Shown here: one piece after another, positions 22,022 through 33,329 of the stretch
Layout: the number at the start of each line of letters is the position of its first letter
Position numbering within the stretch: the stretch's first letter is position 1
Assembly: GCA_035610835.1 (NCBI GenBank)
Contig: CM069453.1
Coordinates: 71,674,682 to 71,738,681, forward strand
Source: Ophiura sarsii
Lineage: Eukaryota > Echinodermata > Ophiuroidea > Amphilepidida > Ophiuridae
Length of the DNA: 64,000 nucleotides
Direction: 5' to 3'
The notes under the pieces: generated by a model
The model's database searches: none
Told to the model about the DNA's origin: nothing
What the model saw: the letters and a program-made list of their open reading frames with translations, nothing else
Made by a program: the position numbers and the translations under genes

Positions 22022-23288
22022 CATTGAGGTATTTATGGGAATAACAGAGTTATAGTTGATTCGCAGACATTGGCCGATTCACCATTTCAGTCAGAGGTAA
22101 CAGAAGCAAAAGAGGGGGAGGCACTCGAATTTTAATCGTAATATGCATGGTTAATACCTTGTCATCATCAGTGCCTGCACTATTGTGACGTATTCACCAC
22201 TATGTAAAGATAGGGTGAACAACTATTATTAAACCTAGTGACTGGGAACTTGCGGCAAAATGATCTGCATTGACTTTGTCTGCAAACAGGTGTTGTCAAT
22301 TGCTGCATATTTTTGATAGAGAAGATGTGTTGTTATTCAGATAAATTGATAAAGGCATTCAGGTGGTCTCATAGCCAGAAATACATAAAGTAACGTTTAT
22401 AATCCGTATCTTGGTTGATATCACTTTTTCTCCATCTAGGCCAAATGGTTTTGTGCCTGGTTTATACAAAAGATGATGATTGAATTAATTCGTTTTTTCT
22501 CACAAATGAATATGCAGAACGGGTATTTTTTTTAGTTTAATGTTTCCTTTATGTCACTTGCATAACAAAAAGGAAAATAATAAAAAGTGAAACTTGATGC
22601 TCCACTAAATTATGAATAGGTTGACAAACATAACATTTTTCTTTTGAAAACTATAAGGTCGATGATGGTTGATTTTTATTATTGTGGTGACCGCTTCCAA
22701 AGGGATAACATATTTCAAGCTGTTGGATTAAGTATTTGGTTGCCATGATTTGTAAAGCTACATGATCAGCTATATTCACTAAGCCACACTATCTTGAATA
22801 GCATTTGATTATGGAACGCAAATAATAACATCTATAAAAGTACCGCTGTTTCATCATTGGTCAAAATGGGTTCCTCTAACGCCCAATGGACGAGGTCCAA
22901 AATCGAAACCAATACGCCAGAGTTTATGAATCTACTATAGTAAGTAAACACTGAGCCTTATTTGCAATGATGTCAGTTAGGCTGCAGAAGATATTCATGG
23001 GGCTCTCTGACTGACTCTCTCTAATGCACGATTAACCTAGTAGGAAAGAATGAGTACAATTGGACCAAACAGGGACGTGCTACTCAATCACCTTTTTTTT
23101 CTAGGCCAAATTTGGAACATCATTAATAGAGCAATTTCACCAAATAATTAAACAAACAAACCAATTTTTCCTCATTGCTGCCAAGGGGACATTTGTGATC
23201 ATTACCAAAATCATGGCAACATTTAGTAAAATGTAAAGACATTTGTTGTCAGATTCAGCCAGATAATCAGATTTGCGATACAAAAATG
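22022..23288. other. Unassigned AT-rich stretch
   Basis: More than 1.2 kb without a recognisable gene, RNA or element end. Confidence 0.45.
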
Positions 23289-23440
23289 TTTGTTTGTTTA
23301 CACGGTTGGTCCGTACCGACACACGCTTGGGTCCTGAAGGGACCAGGCTCAAGCAAAATGCTCGGGCCAGGCTTAAAAAGCCTATATAAGCATGCTGGCT
23401 AAATGAAATGAAAGTAAGAAAAGATGGAAGAAAAGAATGA
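23289..23440 (+). repeat. Dispersed SINE/LINE-tail-like repeat, copy 1
   Basis: It shares GTTTGTTTACACGGTTGGTC, ACACACGCTTGGGTCCTGAA, GGGACCA, CTCAAGCAAAATG and CCAGGCTTAAAAAGCC with 25783-25940. The 3' end is TATAAGCATGCTGGCT followed by an AAATGAAATGAAAG-type tail, which looks retrotransposon-like. Confidence 0.75.
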
Positions 23441-24215
23441 AGTTAAAAGAGCCACTCCCAACAAATAAAGTTAACAATTTTGCTGTGAGCCTTCGGACAT
23501 GAGAAAAGAATGTGTCCACATGATTCCAAGTGTCAACAACAACATGTCCCTACTAATATCCAATTTGAATACTTCTTCTACACTTGGAGATCGTGCATTT
23601 TTAGTTGCTGCGACAAACTCTTTGAATGGATCTACGGCACATAATCTCCTGGCCACAGTTCGACATACGCGGGCGCACTTCGATTAGGCTGCACACACAT
23701 GCTCGAAAACTCACAAAATACCGCCAACCAACAATACCAAAGCACCTGATTGGTCAAATTTAAACTGTAGCCTTTTTAACGATCGTCATGCTGCGCCGTA
23801 ACCACCAACGCAGTGGGGCGTGATGGTGCGTGAATAAGCTCATGTTTATTCACAAGTTTTTCAGTTCTCACGTTTGAGCACCAACCAATCAAGAGCCGTG
23901 AGGTCGAGATTACGTAGTGCGCACCACGGATGAACGTTGCACCGTTTTGGGGTGAGGTTAAACTCACATACTTTACGCGAGTTTAACCTTATGTGACGTG
24001 CGTCCATTTCTAACCTCTAAAATATCAGATGTTGTGAGTCTCTTCAACAAGTTAAGAATTAAGAACCAGTCAATAAATAATCAATAATTATACAAATGAC
24101 CTGATATATCAAGTATTTAGAGATGGGTGGTATGATCAGCTAATTATGCCGGCTGATTCTTTGTGAAGTGAGATTACGAGTGCGCAGTTATCATACTTTA
24201 TAAACACCCCCATTA
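23441..24215. other. Unassigned stretch
   Basis: Open frames of about 62 codons lie on both strands near 23471-23687 and on the minus strand at 23776-23967. None shows a recognisable domain. No other feature. Confidence 0.4.
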
Positions 24216-24216
24216 C

Positions 24217-25510
24217 GCCTAAAAAAAGAAGGGAAGGTTTGATTGGCCTAACCCGACCGAGCCTAAATACATCGTCGACCCTGAATATTTTTTTATTATT
24301 TTGAGGGAGTAAAAAATCATCACTGCCAAGTGGGACAACTTAACTTGCAATTACGCTCGGTATAGTGAAATAAATAGTATACATGTAGGCTTCAATAAAA
24401 TACCAAACACTTGCAATTTAATTTTTTTTAGATAAACCTGCGTTTTCCTAAATAAAAATTACACTTTTAGCAGAAAAGAATGGCCCGCATTGACAAAGTA
24501 GCCTGATTTAGACGTGGGTCGGTGTACTAAATTCAATGGCAAAATTTGTGGAAGCGTCTTATCGAAAATTACGCTGATGTCAGAATACTAGATAAAATTC
24601 CGCAGAGATTTTGATGTAAAATACAGTATGATTGGTTGATATTAACTACCTGCGTTTTTTTCCACCAATCAGAACTATTTTAAGCAAAATCTTGGCTAAG
24701 GCGGATGTTTGGGTCCATACAATACACACACACAACCCGCTTCGCCGCCATCTCGTGGTTATAGAAGCTGCGTCGTAGCATTTCTTTCTCACCAATTTGA
24801 GTGATTATTTGATCTATTTCACACAATTCAATTCATATTTATTGTATGTATGTAGTTCAGGACGATTTCTAGCGTGTTTTTAGTGGAGTTTGAGCAATAT
24901 TTATTGCTAAAAGCCGTAATTTCCTACACTAACTTGTCGTACTTTTGCACGGAGACGGCTTCAGTAATCTCTAATTGGGCCGCGGGATTACCCCTACAGG
25001 GGTGTAGACTTCAATTCCAGGACATTTTTACAGCATTATTTAGTTAATTCAGCCCAGTTGTAAATATTATATTGATAACTCATGTTTTTGTGTGTGAAAA
25101 TAATAAATCTGTCAAGTGTGTATTATGTGTTGATTGTATAGTTCACCCCCGTTGAGTGTAATGGAATGGTCCAGAAGAAACCGGTTGTCTGTGGCAACCC
25201 CTGATCTGTGCACAGGCCAACATGGTTATTCACAAGCAGACTATAGGCTCACTTATGGGTTGCTTTTACTGTGGGGACTTTCTGCACAAAACACCCTCAA
25301 AGTTTTCAATATGTTAAAAAATTAAAAATTAGAAATTAAAAAAATATAAAAATTGAACAAAGTATTAAAGTTTCTGACTGTTATCTTTCATTTTCGGCTA
25401 TTTTAAGTCCCTAAATCAGGTGATTAAAAATGTCAAAAATTAAAAAAAAATCCCGACCGACCTACCCTATTTGTTTTTGTCATGTTAGGCCAATCAAACC
25501 AATTTTTAGG
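24217..25510. mobile_element. ~1.3-kb element with GCCTAAAAA...GGTTTGATTGGCCTAAC ends
   Basis: The left arm GCCTAAAAAAAG, then GGTTTGATTGGCCTAACCCG and ACCGA, is matched on the minus strand at 25449-25510 by GCCTAAAAATTGGTTTGATT, GGCCTAACATG and GGTCGGTCGGGA. The arms are about 60 bp and imperfect. The interior has no identified transposase, and the small open frame at 25134-25325 is not recognised. Target-site duplication was not resolved. Confidence 0.65.
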
Positions 25511-25782
25511 CCTTATTGAGGATGTATTGGAGTACACTTTGAGCTTTGGAGGCTCTGACTCAATTGACAAATTGTATCCTTAATTTAGATTTGTACATAT
25601 GACCTGGTCACTCATCGGTAAAGGCGCGGTTCAAAAGATTGGCATTAAGCCTTTCATAGCCGAAACTGCGGTCTCTGATAGCGAGGTTCAGTTTTTATAA
25701 ATGAAATGCCACGAGGGAATTTGTTTTATTTATTTATTTTGTGAACATAAACGAGATCTACGGTTGTTAATATTGATACTTG
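25511..25782. other. Unassigned stretch
   Basis: Contains a TTTATTTATTTATTTT microsatellite near 25725. No gene. Confidence 0.4.
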
Positions 25783-25940
25783 TTTGTTTACATGGTCGGT
25801 CCATACGGACACACGCTTGGGTCCTGAAGGGACCATGCTCAAGCAAAATGGTCAAGCAAAATGGTCAGGCCAGGCTTAAAAAGCCTATAAAAGCATGCTG
25901 GCTGAATGAAATGAAAGTTAGAAAAGATGGGGAAGAAAGG
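25783..25940 (+). repeat. Dispersed SINE/LINE-tail-like repeat, copy 2
   Basis: The partner of 23289-23440 in the same orientation. It carries a small internal duplication of the phrase CAAGCAAAATGGT. Confidence 0.75.
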
Positions 25941-26005
25941 CTTTCACCGGGGGATTGACATACGGTCGATTGGCCATGCATGCATCATTATCTGTTTGCT
26001 TTTAA

Positions 26006-26369
26006 AGGGGCATTGAGAGATGTACCGATATACTAAATGAGCAAATAACGTAAAGATAATCATCAACATAGCCCAAATCCAAAATATCATACAATTCCGA
26101 CATCGCCTTCATGCCAAACTAAGCAAATAACGGCACTTTCCGGTTGAGATTTGCCGCGAAAGTCCGTGAGTAAAACTTAGCATAACTTCCGAATTCAGCA
26201 CCTTAGTTTCGATATGATCATATCGAAACTAAGAAAATCATGACATTTTGTATGATAAACGGCGAATGTTGGTAAACTGTTTCAGATGGTAGTTAGTATA
26301 TGCCGAAGTATTACTTTGATTTCCAGGATAATTGAGGGCGCACTCCCATACGTATCTCTCAATGCCCCT
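26006..26369. mobile_element. 364-bp TTAA-flanked MITE
   Basis: Ends AGGGGCATTGAGAGA and TCTCTCAATGCCCCT are exact complements over at least 15 bp, and TTAA directly borders each (26002-26005, 26370-26373). TTAA duplication is typical of Kolobok and piggyBac elements, and the AGGGG start leans towards Kolobok (inference). No open frame. A 32-bp perfect palindrome lies within it. Confidence 0.8.
26202..26233. other. 32-bp perfect palindrome
   Basis: CTTAGTTTCGATATGA is followed directly by its exact complement TCATATCGAAACTAAG with no spacer. It lies just right of the midpoint of the TTAA-flanked MITE. Confidence 0.95.
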
Positions 26370-26637
26370 TTAATATTGTAAGTAAATGGTGAAAGTTCGA
26401 TCGAAAAACTTGGTGTATTATTTTATTGAAAGCCTACAAATTTGCAACCAATTATTCTATGTTTTGAAAACTATCCGACTTTTTATTTTCGTGCACACAT
26501 GCGCACCCGATTTAAGTCCCACTCCCTTTAAATCTCATATATTTGGGGTAAAAAATGGGTGGAAATATACATCCATAGTCGAGTACCAACCCATGTGAGG
26601 ACCCGTATTGGAACTTATTTCATTTTTGGACTAGCGA

Positions 26638-27227
26638 GTGTTCGGACTAGCGAGTGTTTGGACTAGGGCGTGTTTGGACTAGGGAGTGTTCGGACTATAG
26701 CGAGTGTTTGGACTAGGGAGTGTTCGGACTAGCGAGTGTTCGGACTAGCGAGTGTTCGGACTAGCGAGTGTTGGACTAGCGAGTGTTCGGACTAGCGAGT
26801 GTTCGGACTAGCGAGTGTTCGGACTAGCGAGTGTTCGGACTAGCGAGTGTTCGGACTAGCGAGTGTTCGGACTAGCGAGTGTTCGGACTAGCGAGTTTTC
26901 GGACTAGCGAGTGTTCGGACTAGCGAGTGTTCGGACTAGCGAGTGTTCGGACTAGCGAGTGTTCGGACTAGCGAGTGTTCGGACTAGCGAGTGTTCGGAC
27001 TAGCGAGTGTTCGGACTAGCGAGTGTTCGGACTAGCGAGTGTTGGACTAGCGAGTGTTCGGACTAGCGAGTGTTCGGACTAGCGAGTGTTCGGACTAGCG
27101 AGTGTTCGGACTAGCGAGTGTTCGGACTAGCGAGTGTTCGGACTAGCGAGTGTTCGGACTAGCGAGTGTTCGGACTAGCGAGTGTCGGACTAGCGAGTGT
27201 TCGGACTAGCGAGTGTTCGGACTAGCG
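26638..27227. repeat. 16-bp minisatellite GGACTAGCGAGTGTTC, ~37 copies
   Basis: Units are almost identical in the centre. The left margin has variants (ACTAGGGCGTGTTTGG, ACTAGGGAGTG, ACTATAGCG), the usual pattern of decay at an array edge. Three or four units have lost one base (GTGTTGGAC, GTGTCGGAC). No open frame of interest. Confidence 0.97.
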
Positions 27228-27360
27228 GATTTTGACCATGGTCATCATGTGATCTGAGGGTATTTGGCCTTTTTTTGTATGATTTTATCGTCAATGCAGA
27301 CAGCGTAGTGCATCTCTTAACATTTCACGCAACTTTTAATACACATACAGGTGCACGATG

Positions 27361-27440
27361 CGTCTCTTTTAGATGGCGCACATTAGTGCATTGCTGAATG
27401 CGTCTCTTTTAGATGGCGCACATTAGTGCATTGCTGAATG
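27361..27440. repeat. 40-bp perfect tandem duplication
   Basis: Two identical 40-bp copies containing CTCTTTTAGATGGCGCACAT and TAGTGCATTGCTGAATG. Confidence 0.97.
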
Positions 27441-28231
27441 ACTGCACAGCTTCATGCGCAAGGACGGCGTTGCATTCATAATGAGTATGAAATGTCAAAA
27501 TAACAAATCACATCGGATTTTGGATTCGGGGGTCATTTCTAGAGATTAGTATTCTTTGGCGTAGTAATCAAGAGTGTTTTGCTGTTGTATACAAAAGGTT
27601 GCCACATTTCAGGCCAATATTGTCTGAAAACTTTGTGCGTCGCACGCATTCATCGCAATATAGACAGGTGCCTTGTTGAAATTGACACCCCCTGGCAGAA
27701 AGGTCTAGCGACGGCCCTGTCATTACCCCGTCTATGTTGGGCAAATAAAATTTCATTATACAATACTATACATAAATACATGTTGATTTCAATCATGAAA
27801 TGTTGTATAACCAATATCCTAATTGAAAATTAGAACATATCCTATTCATAGATACATGATGTGTGTGGGGCCCCAGGAGGAGGATTGGTTTGGCAGCATT
27901 GGACAATAGACCCTATAAGGGGTACCAGGTGTCAGTGGCAAAATAAATTGGGGCAAGAAAAAATTGGGGGGGGGGGAGAGACAAATGTTTTTTGACATTA
28001 AAAGTCATTAGTTATAATTTTCGATTGTTAAGGCCAAGGGGACAAAATGGGATGGGCTTGAGCTTAATGGGAGGGGAGGGGTTAAAGTGGGGGAGCCACA
28101 AATATAGGTCCTGAGTGGGGATAGAGCTTGTTTTAGATTTTGCCATTAATTTTTAAGTCAGGCTGTTGTCAGTCAGCTCCGGAATGAGAGCCTGTTTCAC
28201 TTGAGGGCGCTACAAATTGACTGGTGTGCGC
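27441..28231. other. Unassigned stretch
   Basis: G-rich words near 27965 and 28060-28100. No gene or element end could be supported. Confidence 0.4.
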
Positions 28232-28245
28232 GTCACCATGGTAAC
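28232..28245. promoter_or_regulatory. Perfect X-box-like (RFX) motif
   Basis: GTCACCATGGTAAC fits the RFX consensus GTNRCC-N(0-3)-RGYAAC with a 2-nt spacer and is nearly palindromic. RFX sites often lie upstream of ciliary genes in animals, but no adjacent gene is visible here. This may be a chance match. Confidence 0.3.
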
Positions 28246-28847
28246 GTGTACCCGTCAATTTGCACAAAATTGTTGCATTTTCGCTTTTCTACCCTAAATA
28301 TGTGCATACAAATTAACATCTTAACAAATTGAGGGCAGCCTAGCTACCACAATTCCTCGCGGCATCTAGTCTGATGATTTTATCTCACCTTTGACCCCAA
28401 CATCTCGCATTTCAGGTCCAGATTACACTTTTTTGAGCCTATTTACCACAATGAGACTACCATTTTCTAGGCGCATTTACCACGTTTTAATGAACTTTTA
28501 GGTTAAGTGTGATAATTATTACATTAAATATATGCCTTGTAGTATTATATAGTGATACATTTTTTAACATTATCTCTGATATAAGAGACTTATATTTTAT
28601 GGTTGAAAATCAGCAAAATAGGATTTTTTTCTCTCAATAGGCTGTGACGGGAGGCCGTTCCCTTGGAAATGCAGTTCCCTACCCAAGCCCGCCATCTATT
28701 GAAATATCAAACTTATACGTCACTCTGTGGCAGACGGACTCCCGTCTCTTGATATCGCATGTGTAAAAATTAAAGGCAATGCGTCACTAAATAGCATGCC
28801 CTCAAGCTGAACCCTTTCCCGTTCCGGAGCAGACTAGTTGTTGCCCC
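28246..28847. other. Unassigned stretch
   Basis: No feature recognised. Confidence 0.4.
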
Positions 28848-28910
28848 TTAGGCCAAACAAAATAGATTGTTTGTTTGTCCACGTCTGACCGACCGTGTAA
28901 CTTGGTGCCA
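28848..28910 (-). repeat. Dispersed repeat, inverted copy of 4131-4195
   Basis: Reads TTAGGCCAAACAAAATAGAT, then TGTTTGTTTGTCCACGTCTG, ACCGACCGTGTAACTTGGTG and CC on the plus strand, the complement of the earlier copy. A perfect CRE octamer TGACGTCA follows at 28935-28942. Confidence 0.7.
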
Positions 28911-29440
28911 ACCTTCTTTTTCTTCTCCACAGAGTGACGTCACTTATCGTCACTTGGCTCTCCAAAATATTCTGTCAAAACTTAATCGAAAGATTGTTTA
29001 TGCCAAAGACCTCTTATTAAATGGCCTGTTATTGGTTCATTTGGGAAATTACAGGGTTCAAACTACTTTTAATAGCTCCGGCAAGCCCTGACCTTGCCAT
29101 AGGGATACTATTTTAAAGCCGTGGAAATGACGATGTAAACAAGGTAATTTCGAGACATTTTTCCTCTCTTTGCGTTCATTTCTTGAAATGTAAGAATAAA
29201 AGGCCCTCTGTAAAATTACTTGAAAAACATATTTAGACCCAAAATATTTTCTTAATACTTTGGAATGTGATACATAAATAGTTTATCTTTCCAAAAATTA
29301 AGAAAGATCTGTGTACAAACTTACTCATCGAACATTTGTCGGAGAAAGTACCACATAGTAAAACATCTTGCAGCATCCTGGCACATGCTGCAATATTGAT
29401 TTATTAATTTAGAGGTATTTTGATGATTATGATGGCCGTT
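28911..29440. other. Unassigned stretch
   Basis: No supported feature apart from the CRE-type octamer at 28935. Confidence 0.4.
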
Positions 29441-29800
29441 TTGCATTTTGATAAAAATGATATGGCGGTTGCTATCTACTGAAGATACCACCACATATAT
29501 TTCTCATTTAGATATGACTGCTACGGCGGTTGCTATCTACTGAAGATAGCTCCAAACACATTTTGCATTTTGATATGACTGATACCGCGGTTGCTATCTA
29601 CTGAAGATAGCTCCAAACACATTTTGCATTTAGATATGACTGCTACGGTGGTTGCTATCTACTGACGATAGCTCCAAACACATTTTGCATTTTGATATGA
29701 CTCTGATATGGCCATTGCTATCTACAGAAGATAGCACCAAACACATTTTGCTTTTATGTATGACTTTTTGGCAGTCGCTATATAATAAAGATAGCTCAAT
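29441..29800. repeat. ~62-bp tandem repeat, 5-6 copies
   Basis: Units contain GGTTGCTATCTACTGAAGAT followed by AGCTCCAAACACATTTTGCATT, at about 29468, 29529, 29590, 29652, 29715 and 29775. The middle units are closest to each other and the edge units most diverged. GCTATCT-ACTGA-AGATAGC can form a small hairpin in each unit. Confidence 0.92.
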
Positions 29801-29929
29801 ATTGGAATCCTATTGGTTGAGACTAAATCCTGTAGGTTGAGATTGTCACTGTCGATTGAGATTGGCAATCTACAATCATAGAAAAAATGTGTTCGAATAA
29901 TAACCCTAATTGCCATGCTGTTTGTACCA

Positions 29930-30165
29930 TAACACGCACACTATTTGAGTCGAATGAAATTTGAAACTTTTCCCGGTAGCTTGAAGTGTCCACCCTCATT
30001 GAAGTGTCCACCCTCATACCCCTACCCCTACCCCACCGATCAATGTTGCGAGGCCATGTGCTGATGGTGGGAAAATTGTGGGATTCAACATTGATCAGGG
30101 GGGAAAGGGGGAACACTTTACATTACACAAAGTGTAATCGAACAATTTTTTCTAACATTGTCTGA
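29930..30165. repeat. Probable diverged relative of the 278-bp MITE
   Basis: The order of parts follows 6497-6774: a CCCCTACCCC tract, GATCAATGTTG, then CAACATTGATCAGGGGGGAA and AGGGGG, then CACTTT, and finally an AACATTGTCTGAGG-like end. Identity is low and the left terminus was not located. A small tandem duplication TTGAAGTGTCCACCCTCA occurs near 29981. Confidence 0.4.
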
Positions 30166-30647
30166 GGTTTTTAAATATGCGGTATCATATATCACATTAT
30201 TCATTAAAACTTACGAACCACTCGATTGATATCAACAACATTTACATATGTTTTTGCTTACATAATGTGTAACATATTGGGACAAAATGGTTGCATTTGA
30301 CAAATTACTCTTTAGGGAACAGTCACTTTTATCAACGTTTTTAGTACATTTCAACGCATAAATACTGTTTAAAGCGGCACGCATAAGACGCACGCACATG
30401 GTTAATGTGTATGAATGTTGCACAAATAATTATGTTAAGTAAACAATGATACAATAATTACAAACTATATAACCACATAAAGACAGTAAAGAAATAAGGA
30501 AATACATACAAATGGATCAGGAAAAAATGAAAGAAAGAATGAAAGAAGATATTATATAAAGAAATAAAAAGAGATCGGAAAAAATGAATGAAATAAATAA
30601 ATGTGTAATATTATTAAACTAAATATTGGAAGAAATGAATATAGACT

Positions 30648-30735
30648 ATATAGGTCGCTGTAAGATTCGAACCCACGACATTGACAATAAAGGTTGAGAT
30701 AATATAACGTGCTAACAAACTGATCTAATCGATCG
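30648..30735 (-). repeat. tRNA-like sequence / SINE head
   Basis: On the minus strand TTAGATCAGTTTGTTAGCAC (A-box region) is followed after about 40 nt by GGGTTCGAATCTTACAGCGAC (B box). The acceptor strands do not pair, so it is not a functional tRNA by inspection. AT-rich sequence follows, with TTTC/TTTA-type simple repeats. Confidence 0.55.
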
Positions 30736-30739
30736 GTCA

Positions 30740-31930
30740 ATGAAAACATATTTTCGGGATGGATAGATGTAGTAGTGAGCTCGGTGGTAAAGTATCTCGG
30801 CGATATTTTGGGTCACTTTTCGCCCTTGGGAAAAAATGTCTGAAAATGTGGGAGTAGGGTTAGGGTTAAGGTCAACAGTGTGTTTGTGTGTGTGTGCTGT
30901 GGGTAATAATTCCCCATCTTCATTTGATTGACCCTATATTGGGTAGGAACATGACCAATGGTAGCAGCTGAATATCGGCCCTGAATTGTCTCCTTTTCTA
31001 TGGTGACCTCCCTCCCTCTGCCTTCTCTAGGCCCTCCCTCCCTCCAGTCTTTCTCTCCAGTCTCTCTCCCCCCTCTCCTCCAATAATAGGCTCTCGTCCT
31101 ATGTCCGGTACGTCATGCGTATAGAGATCAAATCTAAACATTGGTATGAAGTTGAAGTTACACTGCCTGAGTCAGTGAATGGATGGATATATATGACATT
31201 TTAATAATAATCCGGCCTAAGTTTACAATACCTATACCATTTAGGTTGTTCATTGTGTGTCGGCATGCGTTGTCTTTTAGAAACCCTCTTTAATAGAAAC
31301 CTTGTTCCCTGATAGTAGGGTATTCGAAAGTTACTGATCAAGACATGATTTGAACTTACCTCAAACAAAAGCTGCACTTTTCTTTGCATAATGTCGCAAT
31401 GACTGGTTAACAACTTTTAGCAGACCTGTAAGCTGGCTGTATGATTATACATGTAGTCAATCCTTAAATGTCAGGGTTACTTGAAATGATGCTAACCATA
31501 CAGTAGCTTGAAACCAATTTTGCAGCCATCTATTGCGATATACTGCACACCAGCGGGTGATAGAGAGGACTTGCGATTCAGTTGAGATTATCATACACTG
31601 ATGTCTGTTGCCAATCAAATCCATGGACCATAGGTGAATACAGATTCATATGATAAACATGTACATGTGCCGACTATTATATACCTATACTTCCAGGTGG
31701 GGAAGCTTGAATTATATGTTTCGTCTGTTACGACTAGTAATCAAATACAGACTTTCTTTTCTTTAAATCAATGTCTAGGCCATATGTTTCCCAGATGTTC
31801 AGTTAGTCTGTCGATCATAGAGGTGAACTTGACAGCATGCAGCAGATGAGTCAGCTTTCTGGAAGATGGAAAAAGAAACAAATGAAATTTATAATTTGAA
31901 ATCAACATTTTAACTGACCGTAGTCGCAAT
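30740..31930. other. Unassigned stretch
   Basis: Contains a short (GT)n run near 30880 and a CT-rich CCTCCCTCC tract at about 31008-31080. No gene identified. Confidence 0.4.
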
Positions 31931-31960
31931 CTGTAAGTGTATGATAAGAATGTGCACAAT
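31931..31960. repeat. Detached unit of the 30/31-bp minisatellite
   Basis: CTGTAAGTGTATGATAAGAA followed by TGTGCACAAT is one unit of the array that resumes at 33330. It stands 1.37 kb away because an element separates it from the array. Confidence 0.85.
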
Positions 31961-31961
31961 C

Positions 31962-33329
31962 ATAGTCCGGACGGCACGCTTTATACAGCGTGGGACTCCA
32001 GAAATCAGAAAATTAACAAAAGGTTGGGGGTTAGAATATTTCTCATATAAAGGGTGTAGTTGTATAAAGCGTGGAGATAAAATAAAAAGGGTGGGGGTTA
32101 AACAAATCACATGCAGATAAAGTAGTTTAATTTATTTTGAAAGAAATTGTAAAAAAATAGGACATTTGCCACCAATTTTAGCGCATTATTTCAATCAAGT
32201 TGCAACATTTTCTGACGGACTTTTGGTACGGACAGCCCATCTCCCATGAATTATATCGTAAATTCTGCTCTATTTTGCCACATTTCAAAGCCAGCTTTTA
32301 ATTTGTTATGTTGGTACCACCCAAAATATTACTGTTGTGCCCTAGAATTATTTATTTTGATGATGGAAATGTGCCATAAGTAGGTAGTATTTTGATATCA
32401 TCAACTTCTGAACAACTTCCGAATTCGGAAGCATTACACTATTTTAGCTTAATAATACATTGCATGCATGACGCAAATTTGATGGACCCCTAACATATCA
32501 AAACGTTTGGGGCCGTTCAAATAAACCACTAAACGCAAAATTTCTATTGTACAATTTCTATTGAAAACCCACCAAAAATCCTCCCAAAATTCTGGCCGTT
32601 TATACTTAAATTGTGATAAATAAAAAAATACAATTCGGAACACCCACAAATCGAGTTCCATGTGAAGCTAATAATATTCTCTCTCAAAATATATTATTAT
32701 TAAGCACATGTATATTGTAGTATTACCGTAAATGATTTTTATCTGTGTCAAATTTCAGGAAAAACACGCGCTATTCTGTGCTTGCAAGCTCGCGTTACAC
32801 AGAGTTTTTAGAAATTCGAGTCCTACACCGGGTTCTTATGGACGCCTTAAAGGTCCCAAGAGGGCGGCCTAATGCCTGCAAATCGGGTTTGAGATGAAGC
32901 TGAATAAATTTCCTGGTTCCTCGTGCAAAAATTAATCTGATTGGATAATCAGGGCGACCGTAATTAACATTTAAAGGGTCATATGGTAATTTATTGTAAA
33001 CTGGCATTTCCCATATCTCCCGTATTGAGAACAAACGGTACTACATGTACATGTATAGAGAATGTGTTTGAATAGGTGGCCTTGTGCATTGTTGGGTAGT
33101 CGGGCGTTAAGTGCTTAGATAAATACAACCTGAAAGCAGGTTAAAGTCGGCATACATAAAGGTCCCTTAGAGCTCAAAACGTTTTGATATGAAAGCTTGT
33201 GGGATCCAAAATGTCCCCTTTTCGGTATAAAGGGTGGGGGTTGAACATTCCCAAATAAAAAGGGTGGCTCTGTAAAAAGGGTGGGGGTAAAATAAAAAGG
33301 GTGGGGGTCTGACCCCTGTCCGGACAGTG
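31962..33329. mobile_element. Putative 1.37-kb insertion inside the minisatellite
   Basis: Minisatellite sequence lies on both sides. The direct repeat ACAATC borders the insert (31956-31961 and 33330-33335). AGTCCGGAC near the left end and GTCCGGACAGTG at the right end form a short TIR. GGGTGGGGGTT / AAAATAAAAAGGGTGGGGGT phrases recur near both ends (32020-32100 and 33225-33305) in direct orientation. There is no transposase frame. The superfamily is unresolved: hAT-like is possible from the CA-type end, and the duplication length is uncertain. Confidence 0.6.

Noticed and set aside
30648..30735. Functional tRNA gene on the minus strand
   Set aside because: The B box is good, but acceptor pairing fails. 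It is better read as a SINE head.
30848..30866. Telomere-like GGGTTAGGGTTA
   Set aside because: Only about two units. Isolated GGGTTAGGGTTAA words also occur in SINE tails (38533), so there is no telomeric array.
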